From the NCBI GenBank assembly GCA_032207245.1, contig CM063507.1:90865437-90929436 (forward strand): DNA of 64,000 bases, read 5' to 3'. The DNA is from Pardosa pseudoannulata. Its lineage: Eukaryota > Arthropoda > Arachnida > Araneae > Lycosidae. The notes under the pieces are model-generated. The model was given only the letters and a program-made list of their open reading frames with translations. It made no database searches and had not been told where the DNA came from. Below, piece by piece: positions 1 to 14,659 of this stretch. Position 1 is the first letter of the stretch. Every line of letters begins with the position of its first letter. The translations under genes and the position numbers were made by a program.

Positions 1-2090
1 ATTTGAAAGAAAGATTTAACAGAACAATCCATGAAAAATATGATTATACTTAAACTTCAGGACTGGCGCATTTTTTGTATTCTTTAGAATTTAACACAAA
101 CATAGGAGCATCGACTGTTTAACGGATGTATAAATTCTTTTCTCCACAAAAATATTTTTTACCAACAGGCACTGTTTCCATATCAGTGTATACAACAAAG
201 GCAGCATCTTCCAAAATTTTGTAATTTTGTTTTACAATTAGGTTACATTAGAACAATTTTTTAAAAAAAGTATGATTCCTCGAATAATTTTTCCGACAGT
301 AACTACCATGTCAAACAGAATGCCCAGGACACAGTTTATATAAAATTTTAAAAATTTACCGGAGTTGCTAAATGTCCATGAGGAATATATATTTAATAGT
401 ATTTTAAACTTTTGTAACTTTTCCACAAAATGATATTTCCCCAAAGTTTATAAGTCATTTAATATTTCCTGTGTTTTTTGTGTATCAATTCTCAGACAAT
501 TGTGATTCTGCCAATATCTCCAAATGAAAGCCCTGAGCTCATTTTGCCTTTATATTTCAGAAGTTTTTAAAATATATTTCTACAGATACCAAAGATCAAG
601 TACTTAATTGAAGAACTCGGAAATTTTCTATAGATAACTATTTCCGAAACTAAATGTACAGAAAACAAACAATTATGAATATTTTATCAACATGGATTCT
701 AACAGGGTAATAGTATTTTCAAAAATTCGATTTCTCATTCTTAGAAAAATGAATGAGAACAAGCAATATATGAAGATCACAGGTCAGTTAAAAGAATTTT
801 TGGATCAATTTTTTGAATTTATTTTAAGACAGAATTACGACATGCACAGAAGCACCAAAAGTTTAAAAGAAGTACGTATTTTACCTTAAAAAATTTTACC
901 AATATCAACTGATTCCATCACAATGTTTGCAACACATGCATCAATTTTACACCTTTTGTAAATTTTTATCATATTGTGCTCTAAATAGTTTCAAAGCCTT
1001 TAGATTTTTTTTTTAAATATGTTAGATAATTTCTGACTATAATCTAATTCAACGATAACTATAAATCAGTGCGGAAGTTGGGTGTACGATGAATACGATA
1101 TTAAACACCATCTCCGACAATTAGATACACGTATTCATTAGTGAAGATAGTCGACACTATAAATTAAAACTTAAACATTTAATCAGAAATAAAAGATAAG
1201 CGTGACGAAGGATCGTGCTACAGATAGAACTGCATACGGTACACTAGATCACCGTAACAAAGCGGGGTGATTCCTTTACAAGTGAAAGTCAGTTACGGAG
1301 CCGCACCGAGATTCCAGTCAAGCTGCAACCGTGCATTATAATTCTGTCAGGTCAGGAGTTGCGATATGCGGTGATGTAATTGTTCATAGACACCGCATCA
1401 GTTTATAAGTGTATATGTACGTATATAATTTTACGTTGAAAGATTCCAGACTAGAAAAAGATTTTGTAGGTATCTGGCTGACTAAATTATCCGAGCCTTT
1501 TTCTGAAGCCACAAACCAATTTTACTCCGTATATATGATAGACAAAAATGTTGTACAGATTTTTCCAATTATGGATTCAAAAGACAAAAAAAAAACAAGA
1601 AATATTTCTCAGGGAGACGGTTTCTTATCAGTAGATCAGTTTATTAGAACTGGAACATTTTCAAACTCAGTGAATACGAAATACTCTGGCATTTTGCACC
1701 ATCTGAAATATTTTATCATTATAATCAATAAAGATATCTTATATAAACAAACTAAAAGACAACAACTGTTTCAATGTAGTATAAAATCAGAATTCAAAAA
1801 TAGTTTTCCCATAATTACAACTATTTCTTTCCAGATATTCCAGACAAGTCAAAACATATCAACAGTTTGCAGAAAGATCTTGCTAACACAGCAAGATTTG
1901 TCAACCCAACTACCAACACTTCTCAATGTACAGAATAAAAAGGAATTATGTGTATGATATTAACATCGATTAAAAAGGCTAATTAGGACATTAAATACTT
2001 GCAAGAAACAGATCTATAGAATAAATATATGAAAACAATTAGAATCAGACCAAATTTTTAGAAATTGTTTTATATTTAGAGTAAAGAGAA
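1..2090. other. AT-rich DNA without a recognisable gene
   Basis: No domain, splice pattern or repeat that I recognise. An open frame at 1409-1957 (+) of 182 codons has no familiar motif and a composition typical of AT-rich noncoding DNA, so I do not call it a gene. The stretch about 1200-1400 is less AT-rich than its surroundings and could be an old transposon fragment. Scattered words at 1-120 resemble decayed copies of the satellite that follows, but the match is weak. Confidence 0.5.
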
Positions 2091-5000
2091 TAATAAGCAT
2101 CATCTGAAAGCATATTTTTGAAAGAAAGATTTTCAACTATAAAAGGATGCAGAAAAAGTTATACAAGTTTAAAATCAGCAGTCACGAATGATGAATTTTT
2201 TTTTTAAATTTGACTGCAAGCACCAACATCTGCAAGTCAAGGACTGTTTCAATATGTATTTTATTAATATTTATGTACAGAAGTTACAGAATAAGGAAAT
2301 GTTATCAAGTTTACACTTGCAGGACTAACTCAACTATTTTCTGAAGAGAGCAACCACTTTGATTTTAATGTTCAGATACATAGTGTGTATGAATAATATC
2401 TCAATGATATTTGAAAGAATAATAATGGAAATAATTTTGAAAGAAAGATTTTCAACAATAAATAGATGCAGGAAAAGTTGAACAAAATCAAAATAAGCAG
2501 TCATGCAAAATGAATTTTTTTTTTAAATTTGACTGCAAGCACCAACATCTGCAAGTCAAGGACTGTTTCAATATGTATTTTATTAATATTTATGTACAGA
2601 AGTTACAGAATAAGGAAATGTTATCAAGTTTACACTTGCAGGACTAACTCAACTATTTTCTGAAGAGAGCAACCACTTTGATTTTAATGTTCAGATACAT
2701 AGTGTGTATGAATAATATCTCAATGATATTTGAAAGAATAATAATGGAAATAATTTTGAAAGAAAGATTTTCAACAATAAATAGATGCAGGAAAAGTTGA
2801 ACAAAATCAAAATAAGCAGTCATGCAAAATGAAATTTTTTTTTTAAATTTGACTGCAAGCACCAACATCTGCAAGTCAAGGACTGTTTCAATATGTATTT
2901 TATTAATATTTATGTACAGAAGTTACAGAATAAGGAAATGTTATCAAGTTTACACTTGCAGGACTAACTCAACTATTTTCTGAAGAGAGCAACCACTTTG
3001 ATTTTAATGTTCAGATACATAGTGTGTATGAATAATATCTCAATGATATTTGAAAGAATAATAATGGAAATAATTTTGAAAGAAAGATTTTCAACAATAA
3101 ATAGATGCAGGAAAAGTTGAACAAAATCAAAATAAGCAGTCATGCAAAATGAATTTTTTTTTTTTTTAATTTGACTGCAAGCACCAACATCTGCAAGTCA
3201 AGGACTGTTTCAATATGTATTTTATTAATATTTATGTACAGAAGTTACAGAATAAGGAAATGTTATCAAGTTTACACTTGCAGGACTAACTCAACTATTT
3301 TCTGAAGAGAGCAACCACTTTGATTTTAATGTTCAGATACATAGTGTGTATGAATAATATCTCAATGATATTTGAAAGAATAATAATGGAAATAATTTTG
3401 AAAGAAAGATTTTCAACAATAAATAGATGCAGGAAAAGTTGAACAAAATCAAAATAAGCAGTCATGCAAAATGAATTTTTTTTTTTTTAATTTGACTGCA
3501 AGCACCAACATCTGCAAGTCAAGGACTGTTTCAATATGTATTTTATTAATATTTATGTACAGAAGTTACAGAATAAGGAAATGTTATCAAGTTTACACTT
3601 GCAGGACTAACTCAACTATTTTCTGAAGAGAGCAACCACTTTGATTTTAATGTTCAGATACATAGTGTGTATGAATAATATCTCAATGATATTTGAAAGA
3701 ATAATAATGGAAATAATTTTGAAAGAAAGATTTTCAACAATAAATAGATGCAGGAAAAGTTGAACAAAATCAAAATAAGCAGTCATGCAAAATGAATTTT
3801 TTTTTTTAAATTTGACTGCAAGCACCAACATCTGCAAGTCAAGGACTGTTTCAATATGTATTTTATTAATATTTATGTACAGAAGTTACAGAATAAGGAA
3901 ATGTTATCAAGTTTACACTTGCAGGACTAACTCAACTATTTTCTGAAGAGAGCAACCACTTTGATTTTAATGTTCAGATACATAGTGTGTATGAATAATA
4001 TCTCAATGATATTTGAAAGAATAATAATGGAAATAATTTTGAAAGAAAGATTTTCAACAATAAATAGATGCAGGAAAAGTTGAACAAAATCAAAATAAGC
4101 AGTCATGCAAAATGAATTTTTTTTTTTTTAATTTGACTGCAAGCACCAACATCTGCAAGTCAAGGACTGTTTCAATATGTATTTTATTAATATTTATGTA
4201 CAGAAGTTACAGAATAAGGAAATGTTATCAAGTTTACACTTGCAGGACTAACTCAACTATTTTCTGAAGAGAGCAACCACTTTGATTTTAATGTTCAGAT
4301 ACATAGTGTGTATGAATAATATCTCAATGATATTTGAAAGAATAATAATGGAAATAATTTTGAAAGAAAGATTTTCAACAATAAATAGATGCAGGAAAAG
4401 TTGAACAAAATCAAAATAAGCAGTCATGCAAAATGAATTTTTTTTTTAAATTTGACTGCAAGCACCAACATCTGCAAGTCAAGGACTGTTTCAATATGTA
4501 TTTTATTAATATTTATGTACAGAAGTTACAGAATAAGGAAATGTTATCAAGTTTACACTTGCAGGACTAACTCAACTATTTTCTGAAGAGAGCAACCACT
4601 TTGATTTTAATGTTCAGATACATAGTGTGTATGAATAATATCTCAATGATATTTGAAAGAATAATAATGGAAATAATTTTGAAAGAAAGATTTTCAACAA
4701 TAAATAGATGCAGGAAAAGTTGAACAAAATCAAAATAAGCAGTCATGCAAAATGAAGTTTTTTTTTTTTTAAATTTGACTGCAAGCACCAACATCTGCAA
4801 GTCAAGGACTGTTTCAATATGTATTTTATTAATATTTATGTACAGAAGTTACAGAATAAGGAAATGTTATCAAGTTTACACTTGCAGGACTAACTCAACT
4901 ATTTTCTGAAGAGAGCAACCACTTTGATTTTAATGTTCAGATACATAGTGTGTATGAATAATATCTCAATGATATTTGAAAGAATAATAATGGAAATAAT

Positions 5001-8000
5001 TTTGAAAGAAAGATTTTCAACAATAAATAGATGCAGGAAAATTTGAACAAAATCAAAATAAGCAGTCATGCAAAATGAATTTTTTTTTTTTAAATTTGAC
5101 TGCAAGCACCAACATCTGCAAGTCAAGGACTGTTTCAATATGTATTTTATTAATATTTATGTACAGAAGTTACAGAATAAGGAAATGTTATCAAGTTTAC
5201 ACTTGCAGGACTAACTCAACTATTTTCTGAAGAGAGCAACCACTTTGATTTTAATGTTCAGATACATAGTGTGTATGAATAATATCTCAATGATATTTGA
5301 AAGAATAATAATGGAAATAATTTTGAAAGAAAGATTTTCAACAATAAATAGATGCAGGAAAAGTTGAACAAAATCAAAATAAGCAGTCATGCAAAATGAA
5401 TTTTTTTTTTTTTTAAATTTGACTGCAAGCACCAACATCTGCAAGTCAAGGACTGTTTCAATATGTATTTTATTAATATTTATGTACAGAAGTTACAGAA
5501 TAAGGAAATGTTATCAAGTTTACACTTGCAGGACTAACTCAACTATTTTCTGAAGAGAGCAACCACTTTGATTTTAATGTTCAGATACATAGTGTGTATG
5601 AATAATATCTCAATGATATTTGAAAGAATAATAATGGAAATAATTTTGAAAGAAAGATTTTCAACAATAAATAGATGCAGGAAAAGTTGAACAAAATCAA
5701 AATAAGCAGTCATGCAAAATGAATTTTTTTTTTTTTAATTTGACTGCAAGCACCAACATCTGCAAGTCAAGGACTGTTTCAATATGTATTTTATTAATAT
5801 TTATGTACAGAAGTTACAGAATAAGGAAATGTTATCAAGTTTACACTTGCAGGACTAACTCAACTATTTTCTGAAGAGAGCAACCACTTTGATTTTAATG
5901 TTCAGATACATAGTGTGTATGAATAATATCTCAATGATATTTGAAAGAATAATAATGGAAATAATTTTGAAAGAAAGATTTTCAACAATAAATAGATGCA
6001 GGAAAAGTTGAACAAAATCAAAATAAGCAGTCATGCAAAATGAATTTTTTTTTTTTTAATTTGACTGCAAGCACCAACATCTGCAAGTCAAGGACTGTTT
6101 CAATATGTATTTTATTAATATTTATGTACAGAAGTTACAGAATAAGGAAATGTTATCAAGTTTACACTTGCAGGACTAACTCAACTATTTTCTGAAGAGA
6201 GCAACCACTTTGATTTTAATGTTCAGATACATAGTGTGTATGAATAATATCTCAATGATATTTGAAAGAATAATAATGGAAATAATTTTGAAAGAAAGAT
6301 TTTCAACAATAAATAGATGCAGGAAAAAGTTGAACAAAATCAAAATAAGCAGTCATGCAAAATGAATTTTTTTTTTTTTAATTTGACTGCAAGCACCAAC
6401 ATCTGCAAGTCAAGGACTGTTTCAATATGTATTTTATTAATATTTATGTACAGAAGTTACAGAATAAGGAAATGTTATCAAGTTTACACTTGCAGGACTA
6501 ACTCAACTATTTTCTGAAGAGAGCAACCACTTTGATTTTAATGTTCAGATACATAGTGTGTATGAATAATATCTCAATGATATTTGAAAGAATAATAATG
6601 GAAATAATTTTGAAAGAAAGATTTTCAACAATAAATAGATGCAGGAAAAGTTGAACAAAATCAAAATAAGCAGTCATGCAAAATGAATTTTTTTTTTTTT
6701 AATTTGACTGCAAGCACCAACATCTGCAAGTCAAGGACTGTTTCAATATGTATTTTATTAATATTTATGTACAGAAGTTACAGAATAAGGAAATGTTATC
6801 AAGTTTACACTTGCAGGACTAACTCAACTAATTTTCTGAAGAGAGCAACCACTTTGATTTTAATGTTCAGATACATAGTGTGTATGAATAATATCTCAAT
6901 GATATTTGAAAGAATAATAATGGAAATAATTTTGAAAGAAAGATTTTCAACAATAAATAGATGCAGGAAAAGTTGAACAAAATCAAAATAAGCAGTCATG
7001 CAAAATGAATTTTTTTTTTTTAATTTGACTGCAAGCACCAACATCTGCAAGTCAAGGACTGTTTCAATATGTATTTTATTAATATTTATGTACAGAAGTT
7101 ACAGAATAAGGTATGTTATCAAAGGTTGCACTAGTCGTTGGATGGAGGAGGGGCATGCCTGACATAAGGCTGCCGTCCGGCAGAGCGCGTGGACGACGCC
7201 CCTCCACACCCTCTCGGTTAGCGCGCGAGTTTGATATCGCTCGCGTGCGCGTCCTAATTCCGCTTATGCCGGCTGCTGCTCCTGCGTCCCTTACCCTCCC
7301 TCCCTCTCTCTCTCTCTCTCCGCACTATCGCAGACTAACTCAACATTTTCTGAAGAGAGCAACCACTTTGATTTTAATGTTCAGATACATAGTGTGTATG
7401 AATAATATCTCAATGATATTTGAAAGAATAATAATGGAAATAATTTTGAAAGAAAGATTTTCAACAATAAATAGATGCAGGAAAAGTTGAACAAAATCAA
7501 AATAAGCAGTCATGCAAAATGAATTTTTTTTTTTTTAATTTGACTGCAAGCACCAACATCTGCAAGTCAAGGACTGTTTCAATATGTATTTTATTAATAT
7601 TTATGTACAGAAGTTACAGAATAAGGAAATGTTATCAAGTTTACACTTGCAGGACTAACTCAACTATTTTCTGAAGAGAGCAACCACTTTGATTTTAATG
7701 TTCAGATACATAGTGTGTATGAATAATATCTCAATGATATTTGAAAGAATAATAATGGAAATAATTTTGAAAGAAAGATTTTCAACAATAAATAGATGCA
7801 GGAAAAGTTGAACAAAATCAAAATAAGCAGTCATGCAAAATGAATTTTTTTTTTTTTAATTTGACTGCAAGCACCAACATCTGCAAGTCAAGGACTGTTT
7901 CAATATGTATTTTATTAATATTTATGTACAGAAGTTACAGAATAAGGAAATGTTATCAAGTTTACACTTGCAGGACTAACTCAACTATTTTCTGAAGAGA

Positions 8001-9650
8001 GCAACCACTTTGATTTTAATGTTCAGATACATAGTGTGTATGAATAATATCTCAATGATATTTGAAAGAATAATAATGGAAATAATTTTGAAAGAAAGAT
8101 TTTCAACAATAAATAGATGCAGGAAAAGTTGAACAAAATCAAAATAAGCAGTCATGCAAAATGAATTTTTTTTTTTTTTAATTTGACTGCAAGCACCAAC
8201 ATCTGCAAGTCAAGGACTGTTTCAATATGTATTTTATTAATATTTATGTACAGAAGTTACAGAATAAGGAAATGTTATCAAGTTTACACTTGCAGGACTA
8301 ACTCAACTATTTTCTGAAGAGAGCAACCACTTTGATTTTAATGTTCAGATACATAGTGTGTATGAATAATATCTCAATGATATTTGAAAGAATAATAATG
8401 GAAATAATTTTGAAAGAAAGATTTTCAACAATAAATAGATGCAGGAAAATTTGAACAAAATCAAAATAAGCAGTCATGCAAAATGAATTTTTTTTTTTAA
8501 ATTTGACTGCAAGCACCAACATCTGCAAGTCAAGGACTGTTTCAATATGTATTTTATTAATATTTATGTACAGAAGTTACAGAATAAGGAAATGTTATCA
8601 AGTTTACACTTGCAGGACTAACTCAACTATTTTCTGAAGAGAGCAACCACTTTGATTTTAATGTTCAGATACATAGTGTGTATGAATAATATCTCAATGA
8701 TATTTGAAAGAATAATAATGGAAATAATTTTGAAAGAAAGATTTTCAACAATAAATAGATGCAGGAAAAGTTGAACAAAATCAAAATAAGCAGTCATGCA
8801 AAATGAAATTTTTTTTTTTTTTAAATTTGACTGCAAGCACCAACATCTGCAAGTCAAGGACTGTTTCAATATGTATTTTATTAATATTTATGTACAGAAG
8901 TTACAGAATAAGGAAATGTTATCAAGTTTACACTTGCAGGACTAACTCAACTATTTTCTGAAGAGAGCAACCACTTTGATTTTAATGTTCAGATACATAG
9001 TGTGTATGAATAATATCTCAATGATATTTGAAAGAATAATAATGGAAATAATTTTGAAAGAAAGATTTTCAACAATAAATAGATGCAGGAAAAGTTGAAC
9101 AAAATCAAAATAAGCAGTCATGCAAAATGAATTTTTTTTTTTAAATTTGACTGCAAGCACCAACATCTGCAAGTCAAGGACTGTTTCAATATGTATTTTA
9201 TTAATATTTATGTACAGAAGTTACAGAATAAGGAAATGTTATCAAGTTTACACTTGCAGGACTAACTCAACTATTTTCTGAAGAGAGCAACCACTTTGAT
9301 TTTAATGTTCAGATACATAGTGTGTATGAATAATATCTCAATGATATTTGAAAGAATAATAATGGAAATAATTTTGAAAGAAAGATTTTCAACAATAAAT
9401 AGATGCAGGAAAAGTTGAACAAAATCAAAATAAGCAGTCATACAAAATGAATTTTTTTTTTTTTAATTTGACTGCAAGCACCAACATCTGCAAGTCAAGG
9501 ACTGTTTCAATATGTATTTTATTAATATTTATGTACAGAAGTTACAGAATAAGGAAATGTTATCAAGTTTACACTTGCAGGACTAACTCAACTATTTTCT
9601 GAAGAGAGCAACCACTTTGATTTTAATGTTCAGATACATAGTGTGTGTGT
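2091..9650. repeat. Satellite array, ~321-bp monomer, about 23 copies
   Basis: The word gactgcaagcaccaacatc recurs near 2212, 2531, 2851, 3173, 3494, 3814, 4135, 4454, 4777, 5098, 5421, 5742, 6063 and on to 9470, a period of 319-324 bp. Interior monomers are almost identical; most length change lies in one T tract of about 8 to 15 bases. The first unit and the last one (after about 9640) are clearly more divergent, as expected when unequal exchange or conversion homogenises the middle of an array. A 73-80 codon minus-strand frame repeats in many monomers but follows from the conserved repeat and has no domain. Whether it is centromeric, heterochromatic or a local expansion cannot be told from here. 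Confidence 0.95.
7123..7329. other. GC- and CpG-rich block replacing part of one satellite monomer
   Basis: One monomer is interrupted after its word tgttatcaa. About 207 bases with many CpG dinucleotides replace roughly 11 bases of the normal unit, and the monomer resumes at gcagactaact. The block ends in a CT-rich run (ccctccctccctctctctc). I see no flanking target duplication, no terminal inverted repeats and no RNA gene. A continuous frame at 7113-7490 (+) crosses it but is a product of its low stop-codon density. Source unknown. Confidence 0.7.
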
Positions 9651-11100
9651 ATAATTTCTCAATGATATTTGAAAGAGTAATGGAAATATTTTTGGAAGAA
9701 AGATTTTCAACAATAAAAGGATGCAGGAAAATTTGAACAATTTTAAACTTAGCATTTATGAAAAATGGAATTGTTACAACATTTTTGGATGAAACATTTT
9801 CTTCAATAAGTGAATGCTCGAAAAAATGCACTATTTTCAACTCAACATGCATGATTTTTTTTTAAATCAAGTTTTAAAATTTTAAAGTTTGCAAAACATG
9901 CTTCATTTCTGCAAGTTATGTATTTTTTCTTTACATTTGATTCCAAATATTTCAAAATACATTTTTATAAGATGGTTTGTATCATTTGTTTTGACTCTAG
10001 TCACCACCGCAGTATAAATGTCGAGGGGTCGTCTTTTTTTTTTTTTTTTTTGGTAATAATGAAGTATATAGATTCTAGACTAAGAATTCCTAATCAATTT
10101 TTTACACTCAAGAGAAACTAATTTTATCATATTTTTGAAGATATCAGTCACCTCTACTTAATGTTCAGATATTGACAGTTTATATGAATAGTTTTTCAAC
10201 AGGGATTCTGAGGCCTAATGAACAGGAAATATTTAGAAGTGAAAAGATTCTCATCGATGAAATAAAGTACGTAAACTAGCACAGTTTCATATTCTTTATA
10301 CATGACAAATTTTTCTTTTTGAAATTTTTTATATACTTAGATTTAACACAGTCTATTTGTCTCCAACTGTTTCATAGACATTAGTACTTATATCCACAAT
10401 TGTTGTTCTAAGTTTCACTAAATATACAATACAGGTTTTATTTTGCAACTATCGAATTTTTTATTCGAATCCACACAGTTTTATATTCACGTAGTAATTT
10501 TTAGAAAGCTTGTATCTCATTTGAGATCTTCTTATTTATTTTCGAAACCACCAGCCACCACTTATACTTCATGTTCAGATAAACACAGTTTATATGAATA
10601 GTTTGTCCACAAACATTCCGGAGTCTTATGGACACAAAATATTTGGAAGGAAAGATTTTAATCTTATAAATTAATGTATGAAATCTAGCAGAGTTTTAAA
10701 CTTAATGTATCATGACAAACAATCTTTGAAATTTTGATACGGTACTGCTTTCGAAAAGTTCTTGCCCTAACTCTGTTTATTTTTTTGAGAAAAACATTCT
10801 TAGTCTTTTCTTCAACTTCCACAATATCCATCTCCAATTTAAGACACAGTATCTTTCGAACTTTTGTAAATATTCAACATCTTACTTAGTACGCATATAC
10901 CCAGTTTAAACGGCATCAAGTGTTTTTCAATAAACTTCTGTTTTCAGAAATAATTTCTCTGTTTAACTACAACTTGCAGGTCAATGTGTAGGACATTTTG
11001 ATATCAACGAAAATTTCTGATTGACCAAAAGACAAAGTTTTTACAAGGAGGACTAAATCATCTCAGCTTTTTTTTTTCAAGGGAACAACCACCTCATCTA
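9651..11100. repeat. Degenerate satellite flank
   Basis: Diverged words of the satellite continue past the clean array: atgttcagata followed by an acagtttatatgaatag-type segment near 10160 and again near 10570, each followed about 60-80 bases later by a ggaa(g)gaaagatttt-type segment. The spacing resembles that of the monomer, so this looks like an older, no longer homogenised part of the same array. The assignment is by eye and becomes unclear after about 10.7 kb. Confidence 0.5.
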
Positions 11101-14100
11101 TTTAAAGTACTTAATTCAGAAATGTTTTTGAATATTTTTTACTCAAATTGCACAGACTTATTGACACTGTTTGCGTTAAAGAGAATTTTTTATCTTGAGA
11201 ATTATAACAACTTGCTTAGTTTCTCTTTAGGCTACTAAGTCGATCAACACAGTTCAATGACTAATCATTTTTTCTTGCAATGTTTGAATATTTTTATCAT
11301 TGTAGACTTTAAAAGGGGACCACCATTTTGTAAAATTTGGTATTAAGTCTTATATTTATAGTCTTTTTCAATATTTCCACATTTTCCAAGTCAATGGAAG
11401 AGCAAAGAAACGTTAGTTTTACGTTAGTATCTTCTTCCAACATCGATTCCAAGATGCTTGCGAACACCATATATTTTTGAACTAGGATTTTTTTTCTGTA
11501 AGCCGTAATTTCGGAGAGCCACCACCAAAAAATTGAATCTAAAAGCTTATGACTTTGATGATTTTCATTTCAATTTAAATTTTTTGCACAGATTTTAAAG
11601 AGCACTCTTCTTAAGCTATTACTATTTGTAGTCATTGATATTTGTTATGTTAAATATTTAACAATTTTTTAATTTTCATAGTATTTGCATCAATTTTTAA
11701 TGAAACAATTCACTAGTTACACTCAAAAAAATTTATAGAATTACTTCTAGTAGTATTTTCTATCTATTACGTATGTACAAGATGTAATTTATTTAAAGTT
11801 TACAGCATTACATTAATATTCAATAATTTTTTTTTTAATTTTTAGTTTATAAATATTCTACCTGCATATTCAAAGGTTATTTTTAAAGTTTGCAGCAGGA
11901 AAATTAAATTAACTTTATCACTGGTATAAACAAGTTTATAATTTTCATTTCTGTACACATTGCATTTTAGCTATCAAATGAGTTTTTGTTTTACACTGAA
12001 TTCATTTAATAATTTATATGTAGGAATATAGATACAGTCATTTAAAATTAAATTTTCTTAAAGAAATAAGTCCGTAAAACAGAATACTTTCGTGATAGTG
12101 AAAATATCTTTCAATTTTTACCAAATATAAACCATAGTTATATCTGCATATATACTCTTGTTTTCAATATTTATATTTTTAAATGCCCTATTTTCAAAGA
12201 ATACTGAAATTGTTTCGAGATATGCTTTAAATAAAATAGATATACAAGTGTCTGTTAGAGGACTAAGGCCATACTTTGCCATAGATTTCTATAGTTTATA
12301 TATAGTCATGTTACAAATAGTTCCATTGTTGGATTTAGGAAAATTTAAACTAGTTGCATTTAAATAGGGAAATGTTATATGGAATAATACATAAATTATT
12401 TCTATACGATTATGTATAGACAGCTTATAATATCACGTCTAGGATGGTGAACGAAATATCTATATTTTTGGAGTATTATAAATATATAAACAATAGCACT
12501 TCTCTTTAAAATATAAAAACACATTCGTAACATATTTTGCTTGAAATATTAAATTGGTAACTTTGAAAATTAAAAATTTATATCAAATTGTCAGAAAATA
12601 TAACAGATTAAATCTAGAATTCTAGAATCAATAACAAATCAAATCTAAAATCCCAATACACTGATCTATGTATTGAAACAAATTCGTATATTTTACATCT
12701 ATATGTTCCTTCACTAACTCTGACAATATTTTTTTCCTTTTTCTAAACCTATCTCTTTTTTTATATAATAACTTTAAACATAAATCAACAAGTGGCAATT
12801 TTATAAAATTTTGTATAAAAAACATTTCTGCTGCCCATTTGGCATTTCGAATTCAATTGGTCGAATCTTTTGATCAGCAACTTGCCTCTATACATGTAAA
12901 ATATAACTAAACAGTCTTTATGACCACCCTACACCATATTAAACGTTTTCATGGTTTCCTTTGAAACCAAAATGTCCCGACTTCGACAAAAAAAAATTAA
13001 TAATTGAATAAAGCAATTCGTTCTCAAAGGAGGGATCTATTAAACTCTTGACAGTACACCAGATAACCTTTGACAGTAACAAATTTGTATTTCATGAGAA
13101 GAAATTAGCATTATATTGAAAAAATTTAAAGTAATTTACTCTGTGACGAAATTTGTTTTTTAAATGTTAGGAACATTTTAACGAAATAAAGGTAACTACA
13201 TTTTTTAAAAATATACTAACGTACTATATTACTGCATTTTCAAGAAAACAAGTGTGCCAATATTTTACATGGGATGTAGTACGAAGATATGTAGAATGAA
13301 ACAGTTTCTTATCAATTTAAAAATAAAAATCTTGCACGATTTGAGCCCAAGAAAATAATCATTTATACCTATCGCACTCTTCTGGAATGGATTTTATGTG
13401 TAATATATATAATAAATCATGTATCATTAATTTAGTACATAATATTACTACACTTTCAACATGCTTCAATTAAATTTTGTATATAATAAATTAATGCCAT
13501 TCGGTGTTTAAAATAGAAATTGAAATCCTTTCTTTCTAGTCTTCCACTAAATAATAAATCACAATTTATAAGCCAGTAAAATTTCATAAGTTTCATTATT
13601 TCTACCATGTAAAATGGGTATACATTATAAAGGTTCTGATACTAGAAATAATTTAGTATTATATATATTTCAAATTTTATACACATGTTTAAATAGGAAG
13701 ATAAGGCAAGTTTTGTTGACTAATGACAAAAGTGATTTGAGGAAAAAATAGTTTCTATAAGATCTCGCTTTGATCTTAGCTGGAATTAAGTTCCTGGACG
13801 AAATAACTCAGATAGCAAAGTAAGTATCTTCGGATAAATAAAATGTTTCTGATCGTTACTCCTTAACTGTTAGTTTTATAGAAAAAAGAATGCTTGAAAA
13901 AATGGCAGCTATTTAAAGTATCCAACTTTCATTGTATTGTTCACCTCAGTTTGAATTTAATCTGTTAATCGAATGCAATATTAAATGGTAAAAATACAGA
14001 ATTTTTTTTTAAACAGATTATCATTTTTGACGAAATCCTTAAATTCTAGCAAAGGCCGTATCTATTTATGTATCAATGATAAGAATAGATATATTGACTA

Positions 14101-14450
14101 AGACAACTCGAACCTTTCTTCTTTGCTCTTTCTTTGAGTTTTTACCCAACTGAATCCAAGTAGTCCTTTAGTTAAAGTTAGTCCCGAAAAATATTTCACA
14201 TAACGTGCGGATTTAATTTCTGTTTAAATACGAATTATTTTTTCTTTACGATGTCATAACTGTAATCACAGAAAGTACTCACAATAGGATTTTTCTATTT
14301 AAAATTACTTTAAACCCATTGAAAAACTCGCCTGGGTAAAAAACTGACAGTAAAAAAGGCAAATTAAATAAAGGCTTGAAATGAATTTAATAAACACTAA
14401 AAGTTATGTATCCTATCAACTAATATGAGTTAGATAATAAATAATGAGCT
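11101..14450. other. AT-rich intergenic DNA
   Basis: Nothing recognisable on either strand. Open frames near 12158 (+) and 12628 (-) are short, lack motifs and match the base composition. Confidence 0.55.
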
Positions 14451-14454
14451 ACTC

Positions 14455-14652
14455 GTAGGTTTGCTTTGGTGTGCTACAATCTACATTATGCAACACGCCA
14501 AAAGTAGGACTAATGACCCGAGCTAATGAGACCGGTACCTACAGCTAAAAGCAGATTCCGAACGGCTACTAACATGCATGCCACAGTGGGATTCGAACCC
14601 ACGAACTCCGGTACCGAAAGCCAGCACCCTAACCAATCAACCATCGTTCATC
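14455..14652 (-). mobile_element. tRNA-derived SINE, copy 1
   Basis: Read on the minus strand it carries a tRNA-like head with a B box (ggttcgaatccc, plus-strand complement near 14588-14600) and an A-box-like tggttgattggttaggg region, then a body with the phrases ccgttcggaatc and ggtctcattagc shared by all copies in this window. It is more diverged than the others and contains an extra segment near 14500-14530. I found no clear target-site duplication. Confidence 0.8.
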
Positions 14653-14659
14653 GATACTA

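Noticed and set aside
1409..1957. 182-codon frame as a gene
   Set aside because: No recognisable domain or splice context, biased AT-rich composition and no supporting neighbour.
7113..7490. 125-codon plus frame across the GC-rich satellite island
   Set aside because: Half is satellite sequence; the GC-rich half simply lacks stops. No motif.
2653..9172. A 73-80 codon minus-strand frame repeated in many satellite monomers
   Set aside because: It follows from near-identical repeat copies, varies at its start with T-tract length, has no ribosomal or splice context and no domain.
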